Shown here: positions 18,143-27,159 of the stretch, piece by piece
How positions within the stretch are numbered: position 1 is the stretch's first letter
Layout: every line of letters begins with the position of its first letter
The notes under the pieces: generated by a model
Told to the model about the DNA's origin: nothing
Seen by the model: only the letters and a program-made list of their open reading frames with translations
The model's database searches: none
Assembly: GCA_039045975.1 (NCBI GenBank)
Contig: JBCCJA010000013.1
Span: 7,300 to 71,299, forward strand
Origin: JBCCJA01 sp039045975
GTDB taxonomy: Bacteria; Planctomycetota; Planctomycetia; Planctomycetales; Planctomycetaceae
Reading direction: 5' to 3'
DNA: 64,000 nt
Position numbers and translations under genes: made by a program

Positions 18143-18268
18143 AATTGCCATGTTGAAAACACCAACAAAACAAGCCCTCGGCGCTAGCCGTGGAGGACGC
18201 AGATAAGTCGTTCCTATTTCCTGCACGGCTGGCGCCGAGGGCCCATATGGCTTTTCAACACGGCAATT
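18143..18268. repeat. Long palindromic repeat with terminal arms (family A, copy 2)
   Basis: The unit is 126 bp. Outer arms are AATTGCCATGTTGAAAA (18143-18159) and TTTTCAACACGGCAATT (18252-18268); inner arms are the AGCCCTCGGCGCTAGCCGTGG core and its complement. Copy 3 at 26.2 kb has the same arrangement, so the outer arms belong to the element. It lies directly upstream of the DUF3592 gene. Confidence 0.85.
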
Positions 18269-18272
18269 CTCA

Positions 18273-18872
18273 ATGAACCGACACACGATCAGCGAGCCGA
18301 CCCGGCGGGCCGCGGCGGGGCTGGTGTTAGCCGTGTTCTACGTGGCGAGCGTTTTTAACTTGTTGTCGGCCGGCTGGTCGTGGCGGTGCTCGGTCGCAGC
18401 GATGACCTGGCCGCGGGTCGTGGGCACGATCGAGGCCGTGCGTTGGGCCGACAAAGGTTCGGGCAAAACCGGCGTCCGGCGGATCGCGGTCCGCTATGCG
18501 TACGCGGCTGACGGCGTCGACCACGAAGGCCGACGCCTCGCGTTCGGCTTCTACGGGAACATTCGCAAATCCGCGCAGCGGAAGATCGCGACGCGATTGC
18601 GGAACGCCCGGTCGGTCGCGGTCCGTTACGACCCTTCCTCGCCCGGCCGGTCGACGCTGTCGGCCGGCCTGCACGAGGGAATCGGCCTGAGATTCGCGAT
18701 GTCTTGCGCGATCCTCGCCGCCACCGCGGCAATGCACAGAATCCTGCGACAAGGGCACCGCGACCGACTGTTCGTCGTCGGAATTGTCGTCGCGGTGATC
18801 TGCGTCGGGGCGTACGTCGCGATCTTTCTCGGAGGGGCCGAAGTCCTCCGGGCGGGTCTGATTACCGAGTGA
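18273..18872 (+). CDS. DUF3592-type membrane protein
   Basis: The 199-residue protein has an N-terminal membrane helix (about 12-35) and two C-terminal helices (about 140-157 and 168-190). The soluble segment between them has the DUF3592 pattern: WPRVVGTIEAVRW, VRRIAVRYAY, then VAVRYDPSSPGRSTL. The family is of unknown biochemical role and predicted in the inner membrane. The ATG is only 5 bp after a long palindrome, so its promoter must lie within or before the repeat. Confidence 0.75.
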   Translation: MNRHTISEPTRRAAAGLVLAVFYVASVFNLLSAGWSWRCSVAAMTWPRVVGTIEAVRWADKGSGKTGVRRIAVRYAYAADGVDHEGRRLAFGFYGNIRKSAQRKIATRLRNARSVAVRYDPSSPGRSTLSAGLHEGIGLRFAMSCAILAATAAMHRILRQGHRDRLFVVGIVVAVICVGAYVAIFLGGAEVLRAGLITE

Positions 18873-18928
18873 GAAACGTGTGGGTGTGTCTCCGCGGGTG
18901 AGGAGGCTGCGGCGGGCGTACTCGCTGC

Positions 18929-18960
18929 ACCTACCGGAGGGCTGACGCCCACCGCTCGCC
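18929..18960. repeat. Dispersed 32-bp repeat (family C, copy 1)
   Basis: The unit ends ACGCCCACCGCTCGCC and recurs in inverse orientation at 39222-39253 with two differences. It lies between convergent genes. Confidence 0.75.
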
Positions 18961-19018
18961 TTGATTGCCGAACTGTGTGAATCGCATCGGGTTGCTTACC
19001 GGCTGTCGCGGGGCGGGC

Positions 19019-20410
19019 CTACTTCGCCAACTCCGCCCACAACGCGGCGGCGGCGTGGGCGCCGCGGTGGTAGGCGTCGAGGCTGAACCGCTCGTTCGGG
19101 CTGTGCAGCGCGTCGGTCGACTGGCCCCAGCCGAGCAGCAGCGTGTCGACGCCGAGGATCCGCTTCAGCGACTCGACCACCGGGATCGAACCGCCCTCGC
19201 GGATATACACCGGCTTTGTGCCGAACGCGCGGTCGATCGCGGCGGTGGCGGCGGTCGCGTGCGGGCCCTCCGGGTCGAGGACGAAGCCGGGGCAGCCGTG
19301 GTAGGTCTCGAACGTCATCGAGACCCCGGCCGGGAGGCGGTCGCGGAGGTGTTTTTCGACCGCGGCGGTGATCGCGGCCGGGTCCTGATCGGGGACGAGC
19401 CGGCAGGTGATTTTGACCGTCGCCTCGGACGGGACGATCGTCTTCGGCCCTTCGCCGAGGTAGCCGCCGGAGATACCGTTGACCTCGCAGGTCGGACGGA
19501 TCCAGCGGCGTTCGAGCGTCGAGAAACCGGCTTCGCCGACCGCCGCCGTCGAACCGGCGCCTTCCAGATATGTTACCTCGTCGAACGGTAACGCGGCGAA
19601 CTGCGCCCGCTCCTTCGCCGAGACCTCGAGCACGGCGTCGTAGAAGCTGTCGACGGCGACGCGGCCGTCTTCGTTGTGCAGGCTCGCGACGAGTCGGGCC
19701 GCGGCAGTCGCCGCGTTCGCGACCGTGCCGCCGAACAGCCCGCTGTGCAGGTCGTGCGACGGCCCGCGGACCGTGAACTCGACCGCGGCGACGCCACGCA
19801 GTCCGTAAGTGATCGCCGGCATGCCGGGGCCGTACTGGCTCGTGTCGCTGATGACGGCGACGTCACAGGCGAGGTCGTCCCGGCGGGCCTCGAGGAAGCG
19901 GTCGAGGTTGTTCGAGCCGACTTCTTCTTCGCCCTCGATGACGAAGACGACGTTCAGCGGCGGGCCCCCGCAGGCCCGACTCCACGCCGCCGCGGCGACG
20001 ACGTGCGTCAGCATCTGCCCTTTGTCGTCGGTCGCGCCGCGGGCGTAGACGTGGCCGTCGCGGACGGCGGGCTCGAACGGCGGCGTGACCCACTTGTCGA
20101 GCGGGTCGGGCGGCTGAACGTCGTAATGCCCGTAGACGAGCACGGTCGGCGCGTCGGGCACGGCCGGCGTGCGGCCGACGACGATCGGGAACCCGTCGGT
20201 CGGCACCGTTTCGGTCTCACAGCCGGCGGCTGCGAGCTGCGATTCGACCTCCGCGGCGGCGGCGGCCATCGCGTCGGCGAACGCCGAGTCGGCGCTGACC
20301 GACGGGATCGACAGCAGCCGCATCAGGTCGGCCTCGGCGGCCTCCCGGCCGGCGGTCAGTTCGGCTTCGACGAGGGCGAGGTCGGACGGGTCTGGCATCG
20401 CGGCGGTCAC
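19019..20410 (-). CDS. M20-family metallopeptidase (dipeptidase)
   Basis: The 463-residue cytoplasmic protein has the M20 layout: VLVYGHYDVQPPD (zinc His95, Asp97), the bridging Asp region ARGATDDKGQ (about 124-131), FVIEGEEEVGS (catalytic Glu and zinc Glu, about 157-165), and a dimerisation domain in the middle (VRGPSHDLHSG...). The C-terminal GGSIPVVESL is also typical. It most resembles dipeptidases of the ArgE/DapE/carnosinase group. The start could also be the second Met (MPDPSD), four codons in. It stands alone on the minus strand. Confidence 0.9.
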   Translation of the reverse strand: MTAAMPDPSDLALVEAELTAGREAAEADLMRLLSIPSVSADSAFADAMAAAAAEVESQLAAAGCETETVPTDGFPIVVGRTPAVPDAPTVLVYGHYDVQPPDPLDKWVTPPFEPAVRDGHVYARGATDDKGQMLTHVVAAAAWSRACGGPPLNVVFVIEGEEEVGSNNLDRFLEARRDDLACDVAVISDTSQYGPGMPAITYGLRGVAAVEFTVRGPSHDLHSGLFGGTVANAATAAARLVASLHNEDGRVAVDSFYDAVLEVSAKERAQFAALPFDEVTYLEGAGSTAAVGEAGFSTLERRWIRPTCEVNGISGGYLGEGPKTIVPSEATVKITCRLVPDQDPAAITAAVEKHLRDRLPAGVSMTFETYHGCPGFVLDPEGPHATAATAAIDRAFGTKPVYIREGGSIPVVESLKRILGVDTLLLGWGQSTDALHSPNERFSLDAYHRGAHAAAALWAELAK

Positions 20411-20509
20411 ATGCGGTCTGCTGGCGACCGCACTTTAGCACCGCGTCGGCGCCTGTCACCGCGTCAACGACCGTCATCGCGGCGGGGTGATCGGGCCCGG
20501 AGGCTGCGA

Positions 20510-20863
20510 TCAGTCCTCGTCTTCGACGACGGCGAGTTGCTCCGTCTGCGCGAAGTCGCGGGCCCGCGAGACGGCCTCGCCTTTGACGAACAGGAAGCTG
20601 CGGTCGCCGATCACGACGATGTCGCCCGACTTCAGCCGCGACGACTTCTCGACCCGCTTCTTGTTGACGCGGACGCCGTTCGTGCTGCCGAGGTCACGGA
20701 CGTGGTACTCCTCGTCGACCTGCACGACACAGCAGTGCCGCCGGGAGATCCGTTCGCTGTCGACGATCGGCAGGTCGCAGTCACGCTGCCGGCCGACGAG
20801 CGTGACAGCGCGGGTCAGCTCGATCGGATCGCCGTTCGGCTGCGGGACCAGAAAATACTTCAT
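20510..20863 (-). CDS. FHA-domain protein
   Basis: The 117-residue protein is essentially one forkhead-associated domain (residues 5-95): VTLVGRQRDCDLPIVD, SERISRRHC and RDLGSTNGVRVN carry the conserved Gly-Arg, Ser-x-x-His-like and Ser/Thr-Asn-Gly phosphothreonine-binding signatures. Its ATG overlaps the TGA of the upstream HDOD gene (ATGA), so the two are translationally coupled. It presumably reads a Thr phosphorylation set by a Ser/Thr kinase encoded elsewhere. Confidence 0.9.
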   Translation of the reverse strand: MKYFLVPQPNGDPIELTRAVTLVGRQRDCDLPIVDSERISRRHCCVVQVDEEYHVRDLGSTNGVRVNKKRVEKSSRLKSGDIVVIGDRSFLFVKGEAVSRARDFAQTEQLAVVEDED

Positions 20864-21831
20864 ACCGAAACTTTGGCGAGTGCGTCCGGCCGTGTCGACG
20901 TCGGCCCGCGGGCCGGATCGGTTTCGTCCGCGCCGTCACCGCCGGACCACGCTTCGAGGACGCGATCGCGGTGGGCGGGGTCGGCCGGCTCTTCGTCGAA
21001 CAGGGCCGCGGCGGCGTCGACCTCCTCGGCGACGGCACGCACGAACGCGGTGGCGTCTTCGTCCGGATCGATCCGGGCCCAAAGCGTCTTGGCGGCGGCG
21101 ACGCGGGCCGGGTCGGCCGAGTCGATCCCGCGGCCGATGACGTCGGCGGCCTGGATCACGCGGGTGAACGCGGCGGGCGGGTCGGCCGACTCTTCCGAGT
21201 CGGCGTGGTGACGGGCGACGGCATCGCCGATCACCTCGGGCAGCCGCCAGCGGGACAGGAAGCGGGCCCCGAGTTCGGGGTGTCCCAGCCCGAACATCTC
21301 GCGTTCGGCCGCGACGAGTTCTTCGCCGTGCACGCAAGACTCGATCACGTCGGGGTAGACCTCCGGCCGCAGCGTTGCGAAGACGAACGTGCCGATGTCG
21401 GCCAACAAGCCGGCGATGTAGGCCTCGCCGGTGTCGACCGGTTGCCCCCGCGTCAGCCGGTCCCGATCTGCCAGCCGGCCGGCGGCGGTCGCGACCGTCA
21501 GCGAACGACGCCACGCGCCCGGGATCCGCGCTTGCTGCTTACCGACGACCGCGAACGAGACCGCCAGCAGCCGCAGCGACCGTTGACCGAGGATCGCGAC
21601 CGCACGCTCGACCGAGCCGACGCGGTGACGCAGCCCGTAATGCGAAACGTTCACCGCCCTCAACAGCCGTGACGCGAGGACCGGGTCCCCGGCGAGGCAG
21701 TCGGCGACCTGCCTGACGGCGTAGTCACGCGTCGACGTCAGGTCGAGCAGGCGGGCGGCGATCCCGCCGGAGGCCTGTTTCTCGGCCAACGCGCGGGCCT
21801 GTTCCTCGAGATCGATTTTGAGGCGGGGCAC
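20860..21831 (-). CDS. HDOD-domain protein
   Basis: The frame is open to 22065, but the N-terminal part would be Arg/Pro-rich. The GTG at 21831 with GGAG 8 nt upstream begins VPRLKIDLEEQARALAEKQ and gives 323 residues, so it is chosen. The HDOD domain (about 20-230) shows LASRLLRAVNVSHYGLRHRV, the segment VERAVAILGQRSLRLLAVS and DTGEAYIAGLLADIGTFVFA. HDOD proteins are regulatory helpers in cyclic-nucleotide and stress signalling, generally without known catalysis. It is coupled to the FHA gene, which suggests a phospho-dependent signalling module. It is divergent from the coiled-coil gene at 22083. Confidence 0.87.
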   Translation of the reverse strand: MPRLKIDLEEQARALAEKQASGGIAARLLDLTSTRDYAVRQVADCLAGDPVLASRLLRAVNVSHYGLRHRVGSVERAVAILGQRSLRLLAVSFAVVGKQQARIPGAWRRSLTVATAAGRLADRDRLTRGQPVDTGEAYIAGLLADIGTFVFATLRPEVYPDVIESCVHGEELVAAEREMFGLGHPELGARFLSRWRLPEVIGDAVARHHADSEESADPPAAFTRVIQAADVIGRGIDSADPARVAAAKTLWARIDPDEDATAFVRAVAEEVDAAAALFDEEPADPAHRDRVLEAWSGGDGADETDPARGPTSTRPDALAKVSV

Positions 21832-22082
21832 GGGGCCGCTCCGAGTTGGTGCACGGATTATCCCGAACCGTATCTCGGCCCACGCGTCGCCCGCCGGCCT
21901 TCCGGCCTGCGGACCGACGTCCGGGGGCCGGTCGTGCGGGCGATGACGGTCATCCCGAGACGAGGCCGGAGGACGCGACGGTGTCGGCTCCGAGCCGCGC
22001 ATGATCGGGCCGCCCGCGGACCGGTGCCTTACGTTTGTCCGCCCGTCCGGTCGGACCTCGGACACCCGTCCGTTTTCACGTC

Positions 22083-23198
22083 ATGCCCTCGCGTCGCAGC
22101 CCCGCCGCGGTCGACGACCTGCTCTCGGCGCTGCCGTTGCGGGCGCTCGTCGCGTTCGCCGCCTGCTGGGCCCGCACGGTCCAGGACCGCGCGACCGACT
22201 ACTTCGACCGCGACGCAGACGGCGGACGCCGGGCCGACGCGGTCCGACTCGCGGCCGTTCTGGCCGAACAGGTCGCCGCCGGCACACGGCTCGACGCGGA
22301 CGAAGCAGCGGGCGTCGAAGAAGCGGTCGTCGAGGCGCTGATGGCCGTCGGCGCGGCCGCCTCCGAAGCCGAAGACGAAGACGACGCGACACGCGAAGCG
22401 GCGTTCGCGGCGAACTGCGCCTACGCGGCGATCGACGCCGCCGCGGCAGCCGACGCCGCTGCCGATGCCGACGAGCCGCTCGACGACGCCCGGCGGGTGC
22501 TCGTGGCGGCGACGACCGGTTGGGAAGCGGCCGGCGCCGTCGGCGGGCTCCCGCCCGAGGTCGCCGTCGCGGTCCACGCCGAACTGACGGCCCAGGTGTC
22601 GGAGCAAAACGGCACCGCAGACGCCGAAATCGCGTCCTTCCCCGCGGTCGGGCCTCCGATCGATTTCGGCCGCGTCCTCCAGATCGCGACAACCGCCCGC
22701 GAGGAAGCGGCCCGTGCCGCAGAGGCGCCGGGCGACGACATCGACACGCTGCGGGCCGAACTCGCGGACGCGAAGGCGGAAGCGGCCGCCCTGCGGGCCG
22801 AGGCCGCTCGGGCGGCCGAAACTGCCGAAGGGCCCGACGCCGACGCGAAGGCGACCGACGATCTCGAGCGTTCCCTGCGGGCGACTTACACCGAGCGGTT
22901 CGACAAACTGCGACGGGTCGTCGCGCGATGCGTCGCCCGCCGGGCCGGGCTCGCCGACCTCGCGATCCGCCTGTCCGCGGAACAGGCCGACTTGGACAGA
23001 CGCGAGGCCGAGTTGCGGTCGGCCGCCGCGGAGAACGAAGCGGAGTCCGAACGGCTCGACCGCGACGCCGCGACCCACGCCGACGCGGTCGCCGCGTTCC
23101 GGGCCGAACGCGAGCGTCATGAAGTCGCTGCGGCCGCCTTGCGTGAGGCCGTCGCCGTCTTCGACGACGCGACGGAGCCGACGACGGCCGAGGCCTGA
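22083..23198 (+). CDS. Ala/Glu-rich coiled-coil protein of unknown function
   Basis: Starting at the ATG at 22083, the 371-residue protein opens with a compact domain (MPSRRSPAAVDDLLSALPLR, then AFAACWARTVQDRATDYF). This is followed by Ala/Asp-rich helices with no membrane segment. Residues about 220-265 and 320-360 have heptad-like Ala/Glu/Arg patterns (LRAELADAKAEAAALRAEAA) typical of coiled coil. No enzymatic motif is visible. The conserved-looking N-terminus suggests a real family rather than a spurious frame. Confidence 0.6.
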   Translation: MPSRRSPAAVDDLLSALPLRALVAFAACWARTVQDRATDYFDRDADGGRRADAVRLAAVLAEQVAAGTRLDADEAAGVEEAVVEALMAVGAAASEAEDEDDATREAAFAANCAYAAIDAAAAADAAADADEPLDDARRVLVAATTGWEAAGAVGGLPPEVAVAVHAELTAQVSEQNGTADAEIASFPAVGPPIDFGRVLQIATTAREEAARAAEAPGDDIDTLRAELADAKAEAAALRAEAARAAETAEGPDADAKATDDLERSLRATYTERFDKLRRVVARCVARRAGLADLAIRLSAEQADLDRREAELRSAAAENEAESERLDRDAATHADAVAAFRAERERHEVAAAALREAVAVFDDATEPTTAEA

Positions 23199-23306
23199 GT
23201 CCGCCGGCGAACCGCGATTGTCCCGGTTCCGGACGCGACCTACGATCGCCGCGTCAGACGCTCGTGAAGGGACAGTGATGTCGTTCGCCCGCCGGGATGC
23301 CGGTCG

Positions 23307-24146
23307 ATGAGCCGCGGGACGCGATCGGCCTGCGAGGTCGAGTTCCCGAAGCTGCTCGCCAGACGCGACGACGTCGACCTGTTCGACGTCGCACTCGAGA
23401 TCAGCCGTGACCTCGACCCGCGGGTCGACCCGCCGGCCTGCCGCGACTGGGTCGAGGCCCGTGCCGCCGAACTCCGGACCGACGTCGCCCGCGCGGTCGA
23501 CGAGACCGAGGCCCTGCGGCAGCTCGCGTCGGGCTTGTGCGGACGTCACGGACTGGCGGGTACGTCCGACGCGTACGGGTCGATCGACGGCAGCCTGCCG
23601 CACCGGATCATCGAGACCGGCCGGGGCATCCCGCTCGGCCTGTCGCTGGTCTACTTGGCGGTCGCGGGGCGGGTCGGTCTGGATCTCGTGCCGGTCGCCG
23701 CCCCGAGCCATTTCCTGCTCGGCTGCGAAGGGCCCGAAGGGGCGCTCTTCGTCGACGCGTACGGAGGCGGCCGCGTGCTGACGCGACGCGACTGTCTGGA
23801 ATGGCTGGCCGGGCTTTCGGGTCTGCCGGCGTCCGAGATCGCCCCGGCATTGCGGCCTGCCGACGGCAAGACGGTCATCGCCCGCATGCTGTTGAACCTG
23901 AAGGCGGTCCTGGTCCGCGACGAAGACTGGGCGGCGGTCTGGGCGGTCCAACACCGGCTCGTCGCGCTCAATCCGACCGGGTACCGCGAGCGTCGCGATC
24001 TGGCGGCGGTCGCGGTCCGGGCGGGCCGCCCGGGCGAGGCGGTCGACCTGATCGAGGCCTGCCTGACGGCGTGCCCGGCGGCCGAGAGGCCGGCGCTGAC
24101 CCGCCTACTTTCCGAGGCCCGCGGCCTGCTGTGCCGGCTGAACTGA
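23307..24146 (+). CDS. SirB1-like transglutaminase-fold protein with TPR-like C-terminus
   Basis: The 279-residue protein has the SirB1 pattern: LPHRIIETGRGIPLGLSLVY, LVPVAAPSHFLLG, GALFVDAYGGGRVLTRRDC. A helical C-terminal half follows (MLLNLKAVLVRDEDWAAVWA; LVALNPTGYRERRDLA) that reads as tetratricopeptide-like. In this family the transglutaminase Cys is often replaced; here the expected Cys position reads IPLGLSLVY, so it is probably catalytically inactive. The role is unknown. It lies 108 bp after the coiled-coil gene on the same strand. Confidence 0.82.
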   Translation: MSRGTRSACEVEFPKLLARRDDVDLFDVALEISRDLDPRVDPPACRDWVEARAAELRTDVARAVDETEALRQLASGLCGRHGLAGTSDAYGSIDGSLPHRIIETGRGIPLGLSLVYLAVAGRVGLDLVPVAAPSHFLLGCEGPEGALFVDAYGGGRVLTRRDCLEWLAGLSGLPASEIAPALRPADGKTVIARMLLNLKAVLVRDEDWAAVWAVQHRLVALNPTGYRERRDLAAVAVRAGRPGEAVDLIEACLTACPAAERPALTRLLSEARGLLCRLN

Positions 24147-24160
24147 GCGACGGCCGGGGC

Positions 24161-24583
24161 TCAGTAATCGGTCTCGGGCTCGGGCTCGTCCCGCATCGCG
24201 GCGAGGCGGCTGGCGAGTTCGTTCTTCTTGCGGTCGAGCTTCCGCAGTTGGATCCGCGTGTGGATCCGCGTCGCCGCCAGGTCGAGCAGGCCGATCGCGA
24301 TCACCCACAGCACGACCAGCAGCACCGTCAGCCAGTAGATCGTGAACGCGAACGGGGCGTTCCGGCCGTCGAAGGCCCAGTCGCCGAGCGGGATCGCGAC
24401 GCCGACGACCGCGAGCATCACCGCGACCTGCGTCCGCCGGCGTCGACGCTTCGCGAAGAACTCGGCGTCGTCTTCGTTCGGCGGGCCGCCGTCGGCCGGC
24501 GTCGAGAGGATCTCGAAGCCGCCCATCAGCACCGCGAACGCGAGCACGCCGCCGCCGAACGCCAGCGGCACCAGATCGGGCAC
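24161..24583 (-). CDS. Small membrane protein of unknown function
   Basis: The GTG at 24583 has a strong GGAGGT 5 nt upstream, so it is preferred to the ATG at 24601; the product is 140 residues. Three hydrophobic segments are visible: residues about 5-25 (VPLAFGGGVLAFAVLMGG), 50-65 and 75-105 (FTIYWLTVLLVVLWVIAIGL). A basic, then acidic C-terminal helix follows (RIQLRKLDRKKNELASRLAA). No family was recognised. It converges on the SirB1-like gene with a 14-bp gap. Confidence 0.65.
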   Translation of the reverse strand: MPDLVPLAFGGGVLAFAVLMGGFEILSTPADGGPPNEDDAEFFAKRRRRRTQVAVMLAVVGVAIPLGDWAFDGRNAPFAFTIYWLTVLLVVLWVIAIGLLDLAATRIHTRIQLRKLDRKKNELASRLAAMRDEPEPETDY

Positions 24584-24654
24584 GTCGGACCTCCGGGGCA
24601 AGACTCGACCGAACAGGGAAAATTAGGGGGGCGGACCGACAGCCACAAGCGGCC

Positions 24655-26181
24655 ATGCGGTCGCCACGACTCGCGAACGTTTCCGATGCGGCTCGAACCC
24701 CCGTTGGCCGGGCCGTGTCGGTGCGTCATACTGGGCAGTCCGGCGTGAGCCGGGTTTCGACCGCGGTCCACACGAAACGGAACGGCTTGGGCGAACCGAA
24801 ACGCGACGCCGAATCACCCCGGCGCGACGAAGTCAAAAGTCTCAAAGTCCGGTCGAAACGGGGCGTGCTCGCCGCCGTGATCCCGGCCGACGACCCGCTC
24901 GGCAAAGACCGCTGCCTCGACGAGTTGAGCGGGCTGGCGAAGACCGCCGGCGTCGACGTCGTCGGCGAGCTGATCCAGGTCCGCGACAAGCCGCACCCGG
25001 GCCACTGCCTCGGCACGGGCAAGCTCGACGAGCTGAAGCTGCTCGCGAAGTCGGCCGACGCCGAGGTGATCATCTTCGACAACGCGCTCAGCCCGTCGCA
25101 GGGCAAGGCGGTCGAGGAGGCGACCGGCACGGTCGTGATCGACCGCAGCGAGGTGATCCTCGACATCTTCGCCTCCAACGCCCGCACCTACGAGGCGAAG
25201 CTGCAAGTCGAGCTGGCGCAGCTGCTCTATTTCCGCCCGCGGCTGAAGCGGCTGTGGACCCACCTGGAACGCGTCGAGGGCGGCGTCGGCGCCGGACGCG
25301 GGCCGGGCGAGAAGCAGCTCGAGACCGACCGCCGCCTGCTCGACAAACGGGTCAGCGAACTCCGCCGCAAGCTCCGCGAGGTCGAGGACCGCCGTGAGCG
25401 GACCGTCACCAGCCGCGACGACGCGAACACGGTCTCGCTCGTCGGCTACACCAACGCGGGCAAGAGCACGTTGATGAACGCCCTGACCGGCGCCGGCGTG
25501 CTCGCCGAGGACAAACTGTTCGCGACGCTCGACACGCGGACGCGGTCTTGGCCGATCGCCCACTTCGGCGACGTGCTGCTGTCCGACACGGTCGGGTTCG
25601 TCCGCGACCTGCCGCACCACCTCGTCGCGTCGTTCCGCTCGACGCTCGAAGAGGCCCGGCAGGCGGCGCTGTTGCTGCACGTCGTCGACGCGTCGAACCC
25701 CGAGGCCGAGCGACAGATCGCGACCGTGTACGAGGTCCTCGAAGACATCGGCGTCGACGCCGGGGAGGTCATCCTCGTGCTCAACAAGGCCGACGCGGCG
25801 GAGCTCGACCGCGTCACGCTCGACCTGCTGCTCCGAGATCACCCCGACGCGATCACGGTCTCGGCCGCGACCGGCCTCGGCCTGGAGGAGCTGTCGGCCG
25901 AGGTCGCCCGCCGGCTCGGCGACGGGTTCGTGACCGCGGAGCTGAAGTTCCCCGTCGGCCACGGCCGGCTGCTGACGTACCTGCACCTGCACGCCGAGAA
26001 GCTCGACGAGGAATACCTCGACGACGACCGCGTGCGGCTGAAGGCCCGCATGACACGCCGGCACGCCGACCGACTGTTCGCCGACAAGCGGCTCGTCGAC
26101 GGGTCGGTCGAATGGGACCTCACGTTAGACACCGCCGCGGCCGCGACACGACCTGCCGTCGCCGACGCGGTCGCTTCGTAG
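24655..26181 (+). CDS. hflX: Ribosome-associated GTPase HflX
   Basis: HflX splits stalled or hibernating 70S ribosomes. The protein shows the HflX N-terminal domain (GVDVVGELIQVRDKPHPGHC, LGTGKLDEL, IIFDNALSPSQ), the RPRLKRLWTHLERVEGGVGA linker region, and a GTPase domain with GYTNAGKST (about 264-272), DTVGFVRDLPHHL and NKAD. The start is uncertain: 24655 gives 508 residues, but the first 30-45 residues lack family character and GTG codons at 24712, 24718 and 24745 are alternatives. The gene end abuts two palindromic repeats. Confidence 0.95.
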   Translation: MRSPRLANVSDAARTPVGRAVSVRHTGQSGVSRVSTAVHTKRNGLGEPKRDAESPRRDEVKSLKVRSKRGVLAAVIPADDPLGKDRCLDELSGLAKTAGVDVVGELIQVRDKPHPGHCLGTGKLDELKLLAKSADAEVIIFDNALSPSQGKAVEEATGTVVIDRSEVILDIFASNARTYEAKLQVELAQLLYFRPRLKRLWTHLERVEGGVGAGRGPGEKQLETDRRLLDKRVSELRRKLREVEDRRERTVTSRDDANTVSLVGYTNAGKSTLMNALTGAGVLAEDKLFATLDTRTRSWPIAHFGDVLLSDTVGFVRDLPHHLVASFRSTLEEARQAALLLHVVDASNPEAERQIATVYEVLEDIGVDAGEVILVLNKADAAELDRVTLDLLLRDHPDAITVSAATGLGLEELSAEVARRLGDGFVTAELKFPVGHGRLLTYLHLHAEKLDEEYLDDDRVRLKARMTRRHADRLFADKRLVDGSVEWDLTLDTAAAATRPAVADAVAS

Positions 26182-26214
26182 CCGCGGCTTTGCCCTTTTA
26201 AAAACAGCAAAGAA

Positions 26215-26291
26215 ACAAGCCCTCGGCGCCAGCCGTGGAGGATTTAGGCAAGTCTTTCCTACTTCCTCCACGGCTGGCGCCGAGGGCTTGT
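26215..26291. repeat. Long palindromic repeat (family A, copy 3)
   Basis: Perfect 28-bp arms (26215-26242 and 26264-26291) surround a 21-nt loop. Outer sequences again match copy 2 (…AAAACAGCAA on the left, TTTTCGACACGGCAAC on the right). Confidence 0.88.
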
Positions 26292-26332
26292 GTGCCTTTT
26301 CGACACGGCAACGCGGTCTCAAAACACTGCGT

Positions 26333-26405
26333 CACTAGCCCGCGGCGCGAGCCGTGGCTGTGGATCTCAGCGCGATACACCCACAGCTCGCGCTGCGGGC
26401 TAGTA
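26333..26405. repeat. Long palindromic repeat (family A variant, copy 4)
   Basis: Arms AGCCCGCGGCGCGAGC and GCTCGCGCTGCGGGCT enclose about 33 nt. The right flank (reading TATCGCAACCGCT) recurs, inverted, next to copies 6 and 7 at 63 kb, so it is part of the element. Confidence 0.8.
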
Positions 26406-26425
26406 TCGCAACCGCTGCGTAACCG

Positions 26426-26986
26426 TTATTCCCCCGCCCGGGCGATCCGGCGGACCCGCTCGATCAACGGGCGGTCGCCTTCGGTCTCGTCGGTGCGGTC
26501 GAGGATCACGCTGACGAACGGCTCGTCGGCGGCGGCCCGTTCGAGCATACGGTCTTTGATCTCGTCGGCGTCGGCCGCGTCGAGCGACCGGGCCAGAGAC
26601 CGCCGCAACGCGTCGTGACGCAGGGCCCGGTCGATCGCGTCGTCGCGGAGCACGAGCGTCCTCGCCTCACGCCGGGCCTGCCGCGCGTCCCACGCCGCTA
26701 GCAGCCCGCCGTCGGTCTCGTCGTCGAGCTCGATCACGAGGTCGGGGTTCGTCGCCAACACCGTCGCGAGGGCCCGGCGGCGGACGTCGACCGGACGCGT
26801 CGGGTCGGACAGGTCGAGGTCGGCGGTCGCGGCGATCGCGAAGTCTTGGACCTTCCCGGGCAGCGTCACGACCGCCGGCGGACGCCAGTCGAACCGCACG
26901 TAGAGCACGCTGAGGACGACGCCGGTCAGCAGCCCGGCGAGATACCCGCCGAACGGAACGCCGTCCGAGGAGACTTGGGCCGACAT
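26426..26986 (-). CDS. Single-pass membrane protein of unknown function
   Basis: The 186-residue protein has one hydrophobic helix near the N-terminus (GGYLAGLLTGVVLSVLYVRF, about 13-32). A charged, helical domain with no recognised motif follows; it is rich in Asp, Arg and Ala (DDAIDRALRHDALRRSLARS). It could be an anchored cytoplasmic or periplasmic domain. Neighbours give no clue. Confidence 0.55.
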   Translation of the reverse strand: MSAQVSSDGVPFGGYLAGLLTGVVLSVLYVRFDWRPPAVVTLPGKVQDFAIAATADLDLSDPTRPVDVRRRALATVLATNPDLVIELDDETDGGLLAAWDARQARREARTLVLRDDAIDRALRHDALRRSLARSLDAADADEIKDRMLERAAADEPFVSVILDRTDETEGDRPLIERVRRIARAGE

Positions 26987-27159
26987 GAGAACGTTCCGGA
27001 CGGGAGGGCGATCGGTCAGCTTTATGATCGGCCGTTGGCGGCCCGGAAGGTGACGCCGAGTACGCTCGGCACCCGCGGATCGTGGGGGATCGATGCGCGG
27101 TTCCCGGTCCTGTCTGTTCGCCTCTGTAACGGGCCCCCGGGCTCATGCCCGGCGGTTCG

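Noticed and set aside
22035..23198. Other-frame proteins rich in Arg/Pro across the coiled-coil gene and similar long frames elsewhere
   Set aside because: Long spurious frames are expected in DNA this GC-rich; these show no motifs, signal peptides or sensible start sites.
24655..24744. The first 30 codons of hflX as a possible separate regulatory peptide
   Set aside because: No stop codon or ribosome site separates them. They are more simply an uncertain start of hflX.
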